Assembly: GCA_008921705.1 (NCBI GenBank)
Contig: VFFE01007103.1
Location: forward strand, 1,067,531 to 1,131,530
DNA length: 64,000 bases
Origin: Burhinus oedicnemus
Taxonomy: Eukaryota > Chordata > Aves > Charadriiformes > Burhinidae
Reading direction: 5' to 3'
Every line of letters begins with the position of its first letter. Position 1 is the stretch's first letter. The notes under the pieces are model-generated. The model was given only the letters and a program-made list of their open reading frames with translations, ran no database searches and was not told the DNA's origin. The position numbers and the translations under genes were made by a program. Shown in pieces: positions 1 to 9,252 of the stretch.

Positions 1-480
1 TAGGTTGAGAGGACAAGAGAAGAGAAGGGCACGGAAGGAAATAGAGAGAAACAGAAAAAAGGACATCTGTGTCATAGCGAGTCATGGATTTGTCAAAGTC
101 AGAAACATTCACAGGATGAAAGAATCCCGTAGTCCCTTTCCTCTTCCTGGGCAGCAGCACCAGACTGAGGTGGGTAAATAACTAGCAGGAGAAGTAGTCA
201 TTCAACTAACAAAAAGTTAAAAAGGAGAAAGATCAGAGTCTCTCATAGAATTGGAAGTTATTGAATACTGGAGGGGCAAAGTTCAGGTAAATGTCCAAAG
301 GCACGTATTTCAGGATTAATAATAGGATTTTCTGCTGTTAGACAGGGACGTGCCAAGTGCAGGTGACAGAAGAGGTGAAAGTTCATGTGAGATGGGCCAA
401 GCAAGAGAGAACAATGAGCCAGAAATACAATCCAGATGTGAAAAATGTGATGCAAAGTCTGTCAGGGGGCATATTTCCAG
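1..480. other. Non-coding, no feature seen
   Basis: Purine-rich, unremarkable sequence. Open frames on both strands are short, overlap each other and lack splice context or recognisable protein content. I see no repeat family here. Confidence 0.6.
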
Positions 481-1075
481 TAGAGAATCACTAGTAAGTA
501 GCAGTGGAGAGACTTTATTTGTGCTGATGGCTGGAGGGCTGGTTACCCCCCTTCCAGCCTGTCAGAGCCCTCCTTGATCACCCCAATGGGCTCTGCCACT
601 GCTCCCCTGCTCCTGGGGGCTGGACTTCTCCAGTGTGTTGGCTAACCTTGCTGGTCTGCCTGCCATGGAAGGCAGTCCTGCTGCGAGGAGCCTCATCCAG
701 GCCTCAACCCATTGGCTCAGGAGCTGTGTTTAAGCTCCGACACTTGCCCTTGGTCCCTGCCTGAGCTACATCGTTGACCCTGACCTGTGGACTGACTTCT
801 TGGCTTGACCTCAGACCTGCCTCATTGCTATGGATGTGGCTGCAATCACTGGGCTGTGTCCGACGCTGGTGACTGCCAGTGGACGTGCCCTGCTCACCTC
901 GCTTCCGTGCTGCGGGACAGGGGTCTTACCAGCGAGGCCACTGTCCTCCCCGCCCTGCCCTCGTCCTCGACTCCCAGCTCCCCTGTCCTTGCTGTGCCCT
1001 GATACAGGAGGAGATAGTCACCCTGGAGCAGGTTCAGGGTGATGAGAGGAGCCCGAGGGAGACGGAAGGGGCTTG
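481..1075. repeat. GC-rich LTR-like block, family unknown
   Basis: This block is clearly richer in GC and CpG than its surroundings. On the plus strand it carries an inverted CCAAT box (CCATTGG, about 706) followed by a TATA-like GTTTAAGC (about 728), then loosely repeated TTGACC/GACCTG runs. On the minus strand an AATAAAG with a GTCTCTCC downstream element lies at about 500-512, which would be a polyadenylation signal near a 3' end. These are LTR-style signals, but I cannot set TG...CA ends or see a target-site duplication, and the orientation is unresolved. A processed gene fragment or a local GC-rich region are alternatives. The open frames inside follow from the high GC content and show no known domain. 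Confidence 0.33.
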
Positions 1076-3360
1076 CTTTGGTCAGCCTTGCAAAACCACA
1101 GCAGAGCCAGAGCACAACTGCTTCAATAAATATCTCCAAGGTAAGCAGACAGAAAAAGGAACAAGCTAAATAAGCGAGCAATGTTAGCACGAAAACAAAC
1201 ATAATCTGGAAATTAGACACAGATTTCTTACCACCAAAGTGGTCTGGGTCTTTAAAAGCCTGCTAATCAGTGCAGAGGCAGCAGGCACGACAGCTCTCAG
1301 ATGAAGCCCGAGCAGCTCACGGAAGAGATTACACGAGATGGAGAGCGAGGGCCAGACCCAAGGTCTCCTTTCTGCAACCCCTACGGGAGCACAGTGATGC
1401 TCAGCGCACCCCTGAGACTGGTGGCAGGCTGGGAAAAGAGGTACCTGTGCAGACCAAATTCTTTCTTCTCACTTGCCTTTCCACCACAACATTTTTGCCT
1501 TATTTCCCGGCTTCCTTCTCCCCACTGTGTATTCCTGGCATAATGACTCCACCACGGCTGGCTAAGGGGAAGGAGATAGAAGTCCCTATTTATCTTTTTG
1601 GTAAAATTCCCCCTTGTTTTAAACCCTTCTTTTAATATTTAGTGCTACCATGCTCATTTTAGGTGCATCTGATTCATTCCTCACTTCTTTACCTAGCGAA
1701 TACTGAGTTAATTACAGTTGGCGTGCTCACTGCAATCAACCATTTACTCTGCGCTGTTCTCTCATGGTGAGCTAAAGAGAAAGCCTGAATCCATATTTGA
1801 AATTCTCATTCAAATACTGCTTTCAGTCAAGCAGTTTAAAATTGCTTTTGGAGAGGGAGGGGGCTTGGGGGGAGTGTGGTCTTGTATTTGGTGACTGCTA
1901 CGGAGCTGGAATAGCACGGGGAAAGAAGGGCCTGGTTTTTGCTATCCATAGTAGGGAATTTAATTTAAGGCTGATGTGTTGCTGGTTGGAAATGTGTATT
2001 AAATACCCAGATGCAAGAGAAATGGGTACAGAAAACAGCAAAATAAATACAGGATATTGGCTCATCTATTCAGAAGGCTGATTTCCCAAACCTGGCACAT
2101 TGGCGATTCACTGCCTGCCCTGATTTTGTGTGTCACTGATTTGGCTAGGATCTAAACACAGAGCTTCACAGTTATTGAACCGCTGTCCCAGACCCAGCCA
2201 AGGCTGAACACAAAGCAGGCCTGAACAAACCAGCAGGCAGACTACAAAGGAAAAGCAATTGTTCTGCTTAGCAGCAGCACTGTTTCTGCTATGCTTAGCA
2301 TCAGAACAAGTTAATTTGGGAGCACAATCTTCTTAAAAGGAAGCGTTGCTCGGCCCAGCATCCCTACGTTTCATGCAGCGTGCTGCCCTTTTCACCAAGC
2401 ATGAGCCGTGGATGCTACTTATGATGTATTTTTTTATTACGCGAGTGGTATAAAAGCTTCTGATAAAAATCAGCTCTCCTAAACCTCGGGTTGGCATCTT
2501 GTTAAAAACTGACATCATATTTGCCTGTCATCATTGGCTCTCGAGGAAGTTTCTGCCATGATTTAATAAGCAAGAGGAAGGATTTTACTATTAAGACAAA
2601 ACAATAAACTGCAATATCAAAACACTAATACAATTTTTCCTCCAGTGCCCTTGATCTAAAGTACTGGGTCTTCACTGACCCTTCAGAGACTTAAAAATAG
2701 ATCATCATAAGTAAAAATCATGGCCAAAAAATAAAGAGCAGAGCCTCTGAATGCACGTAAACTGTCCATGGCTCCATCCTGGTTAATGGAGCTATAGAGA
2801 CCACCAGTGTACTGAAACTTGGCCACCACCAGCTCAGCATCCCAAGAGCAGGAGCAAGGAGGGGGCCCCTGCAGCCCACAGATTCACCATGCTGAGACCC
2901 TCGGTACCTGGCAGGGGCCAGAGAAGCCCTCGGGGTGAACAAACTCCCTTGGCATAGGGGATGGAGGGAACTGTCCTGCCAGCAGCACAGCGCAGGCACC
3001 CACGTCCTCTCGGCAGGGTGTGCAGGCAGCCCTGGCAGGAAGGAAGGGATATGGCCTTGTCTTTCCTGCAGTGACCATCTTCACATGCTTTCACATTTCC
3101 TGGGGGCATCCAACATAAATTAGAGTAACTTTCGAACCCCTCTAAGTTATTCAGGGCACCCAACATCAGGCTGCCAGAGATGTATCCTGCACTTTGCACT
3201 CGCTGCTGGCTTAAGCTGTGCACTCCGCAGCTGCGTTAGCTACTCCTTTGCTCTCCACGGCAAGCTATCCCATAGCTGCATACCACTATACTTTGTCCTC
3301 ACATATTTTTGTGAAAAAACAGCACCGCAAAATGCCAGAAAAGGACAGCAAGCAGCCCCT
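1076..3360. other. Non-coding; possible conserved stretch near 2.1-2.6 kb
   Basis: No gene is supported. The part from about 2100 to 2560 has balanced composition, some retained CpGs (GCGTTGCTCGG, TACGCGAG) and few low-complexity tracts, as conserved non-coding DNA often does, but this is only an impression. A GTAAGC donor-like site at 1141 follows a short open stretch and is not enough for an exon call. Confidence 0.4.
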
Positions 3361-3680
3361 CGGACCCACTTTTTCTCACCTGCCGGGGAGCAGGGGACGC
3401 TGTGGGGAGCACGGAGCGAGAGGGTGAGAACCCCTTCCCTCCTCTGCGCAGCGGCGGAGGTCTAAATTACACTCCAGCCTCATTCAGTGGAGCCAGCCAG
3501 CTGCGCAAAAGCTGAATGAAGACCTCCGAATCCGGCCCCATGCGCGGGCGGGTGTTATGCCGGCAGCCGGGGCCAGTGCTGCCCCTCGGCCGTGCCAGGG
3601 GACCGGCTCCAGGGCCATCAGCTGGTGTGGTGGAGCAGAGGCATCCAGCCTCTTGCTTGGGCACTGCGCGCAGAAACAAA
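3361..3680. promoter_or_regulatory. Small CpG-rich patch
   Basis: By eye there are about 21 CpG dinucleotides between 3361 and 3671, including runs such as TGCGCGGGCGGG and GCCGGCAGCCGGGG, in a neighbourhood where CpG is rare. That is a CpG-island-like density over about 310 bp, so an unmethylated regulatory element or minor promoter is possible. On the minus strand a very good acceptor (pyrimidine-rich, ending CCCCACAG near 3401) precedes a CAG|GTGAGA donor near 3383, but the implied exon is only about 20 bp. Open frames here are a by-product of high GC. Confidence 0.4.
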
Positions 3681-4040
3681 ACAAGGGCAGGAGATAGCAC
3701 CCTCATTCAAATAGGACGGTATTTTAGTACCAGAAATAGTATCTTTCTTTTTTTTCCCCCCAGCGAAACTACTGGCAGAGAAAGATACAACTTAGCATGA
3801 AAATAGGTATCAGAATAAGGTCCTAGCTGAATAGTCAGTACTCTGCATAATTCTCTCTTTTTATCCCCTCAGCCTAAATCCTCTCCAAATATTCAGATCA
3901 AATTCTGCAAAGGTATTCCAGCACTTTGGCCATTAAAAGTAAAAGCTGGAACATTTGGATTCTGCCTCTATCATATCCCTCTATTTTGACTAAAATCAGC
4001 TCTCTGATTTCGACATGAAGCTAATCATGAAGTCTCTCCC

Positions 4041-4058
4041 CTTCTCTCTCTCTCTCTG
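4041..4058. repeat. (CT)n microsatellite
   Basis: A short run of CT dinucleotides, interrupted near its left end. Confidence 0.85.
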
Positions 4059-4249
4059 TGTCAAAGATCAAAGAACTGAAAGAGATATACTTGCTAGTAA
4101 AAAAGAAAAGAAATACAGCATTTTAAGGAACATTCAATTTCCCTCTCTACTAATACTTTGTACGTGAAACATCTTACTCCACCTTCAGCATATGTAAAAG
4201 CATGTAAGGGGAAGGATAGAGAGAAAACCAGAAGTCAGGATAAACCATG

Positions 4250-4350
4250 GAACAATATTACGGCCATTTAATGGCAAAAGTCCTTTTCAAAGATCCCAGC
4301 ATGCTTTACACACTGTCTACATTTGAATGATGCATTGTCAGACAATGGAG
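4250..4350 (-). repeat. Ancient SINE/L2-tail-like fragment
   Basis: The segment CAAAGATCCCAGCATGCTTTACA is the reverse complement of the 'GTAAAGC.CTTTGGGATC' tail found in several very old amniote SINE/L2-type repeats. Only this tail is recognisable and the flanks are diverged. Confidence 0.4.
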
Positions 4351-4734
4351 AGGGCCAGCAGAGGGAAGTAGTCTAAAATTATAAATGAAAATTACAAATT
4401 ACAAGTGAAAATACGGAACAGGAGACAAACCCAACCATGCAATTTTCATTTTAACTCTCTGGGCAGTACACTAAAAGGGCTAGCATACGTTCCCATCAAA
4501 AGCAGTGGGAATAACCCTAAGAGCCATCTTTCTCAAATCACAGATGAATTCAAATGGGAAGAGGCACGCAACAACAACAAAAAATAGTTGTTAATGCATA
4601 AAACTACTGTATGTCTTCCAATAGCTGGACTCAAGAACCCTGGTTAAATAGTGACTTTCTTTCAGAGTCAATCAGATAATAAGACCCCTTTAGAAGCACA
4701 GAATAGTTAAATTCATCACCATAATTTAATTGTA

Positions 4735-5080
4735 GAAGGTTATTAAAGAGCACTTCGACTCCCCTCCTGCTTCGGCGCTGCTTTTGTGTATTAAACTCAG
4801 ACTAATCAAATTGCAGATTCCAAGAGTACTGTATTAGTCATCCCCATCCCTTTTAATTTGTTTAATGGCCTCCTTTTTTCTCCCCCCTCTTGTGTGTGTG
4901 TTCTGACTGGCTGTGCAGCGCTTAGGCTCACGACATGTAAATAAAGAATGGATAGGGGAACAGTTCGTCGAAAAGAATAAAGCGTGCCTCCATTCTAAAG
5001 TTACATTTGATGTGAGCGTAATTCATGGGACGTGTACTGCAAGCAATGGTGCTTATTATTTCTGCTTAACTGTCTACAGA
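4735..5080. promoter_or_regulatory. Probable conserved non-coding element beside exon candidate
   Basis: This segment keeps many CpGs despite an AT-rich setting (CTTCGAC, TTCGGCGC, CAGCGC, CACGAC, GTTCGTCG, GAGCG, GACGTG). It has homeodomain-type cores (TTAATTTG, TTTAATGG, ACTAATCAAATTG) and no repeat signature. It ends directly at the purine tract beside the 5155-5225 exon candidate. In vertebrates such extended conservation around an exon often marks regulated splicing or an exon-associated enhancer. The conservation itself is inferred and was not measured. Confidence 0.4.
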
Positions 5081-5083
5081 CAC

Positions 5084-5137
5084 AGGAGGAGAGGGGAGAG
5101 GGAGAGGAAAAAAAAGGAAGAAAGAAAAGAAAAGAAG
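5084..5137. repeat. 54-bp uninterrupted polypurine tract
   Basis: Every base from 5084 to 5137 on the plus strand is A or G. Read on the minus strand it is a pyrimidine tract starting 17 nt after the exon candidate's donor site, rich in UCUU/CUUUCU elements of the kind bound by PTB or TIA-1 splicing regulators. Mirror-like GA tracts can also form triplex DNA. Confidence 0.85.
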
Positions 5138-5154
5138 TCTGAATTTACACTTAC

Positions 5155-5225
5155 CGCTTCAAAAGCCCTTTTGTGCTTCGCCAACTTCTCCTGGCTGAAG
5201 ATGCAGTATTTTGCCAAAAAGTCGA
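5155..5225 (-). CDS. Candidate internal coding exon, gene unidentified
   Basis: This is the best exon candidate in the window. Read on the minus strand, the acceptor is a long pyrimidine run ending CTCTTGCAG and the donor is GCG|GTAAGT, both close to consensus. The 71 bp between them stay open in one frame, starting with two bases of a split codon and ending on a codon boundary. The peptide includes DFLAKYCIFSQEKLAK and ends HKRAFEA, a charged, helix-like sequence unlike the low-complexity products of chance frames nearby. CpGs are kept inside the exon. The 'KLAKHKRAFEA' stretch recalls a helix entering an EF-hand, but no calcium-binding loop lies in this exon, so that is speculation. I cannot name the gene, and partner exons were not found with equal confidence. 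A conserved non-coding or alternative 'poison' exon remains possible. Confidence 0.55.
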
Positions 5226-7078
5226 CTGCAAGAGCAGACAAAAAAAAAGGATAAAATAGCCCATAAAAGAACTCTTTTCCCCATTTTTCCTTAAGCATTT
5301 TTGTAAATTGCCATAAAGAAAACTATTTTTTAAAATGCCCAACCATGCCAGCCACAGAAACCTTCTCTTGTAGAAATTTCAATTTATGGTTTGCTTCTTG
5401 TGTTTTGGGTTTTGATTTTTTTCCTACTCTTTCTTATTTGGAAAAGTCTTTTCACCTGGCCCAGGGCACAAAGTCAAAGTTAGCTCTGAATAGGAGATGT
5501 TTAACATGTATAACGCATAAGAGCTCCATCCTGGTGAGGCAGTAGTCTGGGAGCGTGGCGAGGGCTTGTTGTTGTTTGTTTTAAATGTCCCAGAAAAGAA
5601 CCTCTTCAGACTCGCATTCTGCAGAGCAGCATCCTCCATATATACTCCCAAGTCCAGAGGTACCAATAGAAACCAAATTCCCTTGGTTTGCTCCAGTCAG
5701 AAAAGACAAGTATACCAACATAAACTTTTCTCTTGCAGTATTAAGTAGCTATATCACAGAAATGACGTGCCTCTTCCTATTCCTCTCTCTTGATTGAGAT
5801 CAAGTAGGACACACTGGACCATTAAAAATATCATATGCGATTCCCTCTCATCGAGTTTTTTTTTTTTTTCCTTTTTCCAGGCCTATCATCCAAGAAGACA
5901 AGGACCTTGAGTTATGGAGCTGTATGAAGTTGCCCTTGGTTCCTCACAGCTAACACAGCATGAAAAACTGCTGGAAGTGGGATGCGAAAATTGGAGGAAA
6001 ATGTCAGGTCATTCCACAAACATAGGCTGAGCTCATGAGTTCTGTGGATGGTACCGACTACGTCATCTCTACATTCAAACTCCTCCTAACATTTATTTGT
6101 TCCCTTCTAATTTCTTTCTCCATGTCCCCAGGCTGCTGTTTCTATCACTTCATCATCACCTTCATATGAAAGGAACTCCATTTTCACTTCAAGGGAAACT
6201 GCCAGCAAATTCAGGATCTGATGAGGGAAAAGTGTTGGGACTCATCTCTTCTAATTTCCTGTTCATTTAGAGTGAGAACTGGAAAATAGAGGTAATAATT
6301 TGCAAAAGGGTGCCAGAAAAAATTCTGAATTATTATCGCTATCATCATCATCATTATCGGTAACATTTTACTGTAAAGAGAAAGGGAGTGATTCACAGGA
6401 TTGTGGCAATGCGGTATTCTGACTGGTATCTAAACAAGCTCGCAACATAAATCTCCTGCTTCTTTTTAAAAGAGTCATTTGTCTTCAGGTTGTGTTTTGG
6501 GGCATGTGCAAGAAAGGTTCCTATTGGGAGGGAAGGCTCATTGTTTGTTTATAGCTGTGTCCTAAACAGTACAAAAGGACAAATAAAGATGCCTAAATGC
6601 CATTGTTTCTTATCCTATACACCCCAGATGAACCAAATCTAAACAATAACAACAACAGCAAAAATATCTTGGCTTTCCACGGCAAAACAGCAACAGAGGT
6701 TTCTATTTCAAGCACAAATTGACAGATGCTCCAAGACTGTTGCTGTCGTGTGATATGCTTCTGAATTCCAAACTAAACTACAATACTGAAAGGAATGAGA
6801 AAACTAATTTCTGACAAAATCGGGTTTGCACATATCTATCTTATTGGCAACATCTAAGAAAGATTTAAGTCAAAGAGGACCAACTGCACTAGTGGCATAC
6901 CTTCTGGAAAAGAATGGCACCGCACTTAGTACTGAACAATTCCGCAGGATCTAACACCTATTTTCCCCACAAGAAATTTTCAGAAGTTGTCCTCTTTTGT
7001 TTGCACACTGACATGGGTTTGGGAGATGTAGATGTTCCAGCCCTCTGTGAAACATCACTTATAGGATGATCTGCATTG
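5226..7078. other. Non-coding, probably intronic
   Basis: This lies upstream of the minus-strand exon candidate. A T-rich tract at 5856-5879 ending TTTTTCCAG makes a good plus-strand acceptor, but all three frames after it close quickly. No repeat family is recognised. Confidence 0.45.
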
Positions 7079-7092
7079 GCGCCATCTGGTGA
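7079..7092 (-). promoter_or_regulatory. CTCF-like binding motif
   Basis: On the minus strand the sequence TCACCAGATGGCGC matches the vertebrate CTCF core CCASYAGRKGGCRS at 13 of 14 positions. Such sites anchor chromatin loops and insulators in the nucleus. Function depends on occupancy, which sequence alone cannot show. Confidence 0.5.
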
Positions 7093-9192
7093 TTCTGGAA
7101 AATATCAAACCATAAAAGAAAATGTGTCATGTTTGCTCTTAATAAAATATTGATGTTTCTTCTCACCAAGTATTTCATAATATTGCAACTTCACTTTCCA
7201 CTGACTTGCTAACCAAATAGCCCTGTAACAATTTTGAGAGGGGTAAGAGAGAGGGTCATCTCTCTCCCAGAAATGGAGGATAAAGAAGGCAAGATTTAGG
7301 TTTTGTTTAACCAATTTTTAAGGTCAGATTAGGCTCTTAGACCATCCACTCTGACTTGTTGCATAACAAAGGCCAAAGAATGTCACATATACCTGTGTAA
7401 TCAGTCAAATTATTTGTACCTAGCTAGACCACAGTTTTCTGGAAAAGTGTCCTGTGTTGATCTGAAGCTGTCAGAATATGGAGAATCCCATACAGATGTA
7501 CAGTACATTATTTCTAAGATCAATGTTTGGCTTACATGTCACCTCAAATTGTGTTTAGTCTCAACAACAACAGTTTTCACAAGGTTAAAGAACCCTTTAA
7601 TATCCAGTATATCCTCCCTGTAAAATTACTTACATGCTGTAGCAAAGTTCATGCTCAGAGGAAATTAAGTGGAGTTCTGTCAGTATTTCTGTCAGACGCT
7701 TTTACCAATCCTTAAAGGATTTTTCAGTGATTCTTGTCCCCCCTACAAAAGTTGACATCTTTTTAAAACAGGGACAACAAGATGGTATGGACAGCCTCAC
7801 TAGTAGCAGAGATCTCCTCTTACTTATTATTTCCCTCCGGTATGGCCAAAGGGGCAAACAAAGAGCAGTTTACCATTCAAATCTTGGGCAATAGTTTCGA
7901 CTTTAGGGAACAGGTTTTCTCCAGCCATGTTCCTCATGCATCTGTTTCTCTCTCTTTGTTTATTCCCCCCATCCCCAGGAAGTTTCAAAATCGTCAATCA
8001 ATTTTGACCAAGTGCGACGGAGGCGTAGAGGTTTGACAGGAATTAAGTACCTACAAGTTTCATGAAAATAGGCAGCAGAGTAGAGGGAGGGAGGGAGGCC
8101 CTATTAATTCCCTCATTGAGGGAGAGACCTCAGCATGAGTTCAACCTTTGTTACAGCCTGGAAATCCACACGAGAGAGAGACCCTGGAAAGCAGCCATCA
8201 TTAGGAGCACCGCTCATGGAACCACCTGTTTAATTAATTATTCTCTGCCGTAAAGAACCGTTTAAAAACAGCTCCATAGCTTTCAATATAAGCTTGCTTG
8301 CAGTGCCCCCAGTAGGAGTCATGAAGACTGAGGTCAGGGGAAACCAGGCCCCACGTGCATTGTACCTCTCATAATACATAGCCCTAAAAGGCTGCTAGAG
8401 GTCTTTGGGCTCAGGCAGACCCAAATGCAGGTCTGCCATATTTGTCCCGCTGTTGCTCCGTACTTTACAACTAGGCACGCTCTTCTGCCCTACTGCCATC
8501 AGGCTCTGTCTCCACTCCCCATCTTTACCAGAGAGTCCAGAGCTGGTGACAGAAGTGATTGCATCCAAAGTCACATTCAGGTCCTCTCTCCGTAGTTATT
8601 CAGTTTGCACAGAGCTGAGGAAAGCGTGAGAAAAACCAGCTGCCAAACTAAAAAAAAATCTGTACTGAGCATGTCTGTACTGAAACAACACCACGAACTG
8701 GCCAGGTTTATGGGACGGTGCATCCCTCAGGCTGGACTAGTTGGGTCACTCTGTGCCAAATGTCAAGTCTTGACTCCAAATCATCTAAGTATTCTAGCTT
8801 TGCAGCAACAGAGTTGCAAGGTTATTTGTTCCTTAGGTACAGGTAGAGTAATGTACTTTTGCCTAATGCTGAGGAATAAAAAGACTGTTTTTATTGAAAT
8901 CAGAAATTATTCTATCAAAATATCTCAGAGAGGATTGCAAAACTAAAATTTAATCCCTTAAAAGAAAAAAAAAATAGTAGCTAGTACTAGAATGTTTTTC
9001 TAGTCCAGTATTTCTAAGCTCCTACCTTAAAAAGGCACTTAAGAGAAAATTAAGATATATTTCTCTTGATGGAGAACAGGAAAATCAGTCTTTGCTCCTT
9101 CGTTCACAAGCTGTGCACCACCTGTAACATTTACTCCACACACGCTCGTGCCTGTATAACTGCTTTCTGCACTCCTCCTCTGTGCTTCACAG
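7093..9192. other. Non-coding
   Basis: No gene or clear repeat is visible. A GTAAGT donor-like site at about 7629-7634 on the minus strand has no matching pyrimidine-rich acceptor. A short GGGA run lies at about 8084-8098. Confidence 0.5.
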
Positions 9193-9252
9193 AGTACACA
9201 GGAGATGTCCCATGAAAACAGGCAAAGTCTGCAGAAGGAGAGGGCCCAGCAG
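9193..9252 (+). CDS. Possible 60-bp internal exon, gene unidentified
   Basis: A strong pyrimidine-rich acceptor (TCCTCCTCTGTGCTTCACAG) ends at 9192 and a perfect CAG|GTGAGTAC donor follows 9252. The 60 bp between them stay open in frame 0 as 20 codons, so splicing would begin and end on codon boundaries. The peptide (core MSHENRQSLQKERAQQ) is hydrophilic and coiled-coil-like. A second frame is also open, so the reading frame is ambiguous. It lies on the strand opposite the 5155-5225 candidate, so both cannot belong to the same transcript. I do not recognise the protein. A chance pairing of good splice sites in 64 kb is quite possible. Confidence 0.3.

Larger units (their letters stand above)
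3681..4734. other. Non-coding AT-rich sequence
   Basis: Apart from the CT repeat and the old SINE-like fragment listed separately, this stretch shows no gene. A CTCF-like near match (CCAGCAGAGGGA, 4354-4367) lacks the critical final GC of the motif. Confidence 0.5.

Noticed and set aside
4354..4367. CCAGCAGAGGGA, CTCF-like
   Set aside because: Lacks the essential GC at the end of the core; the site at 7079-7092 is far better.
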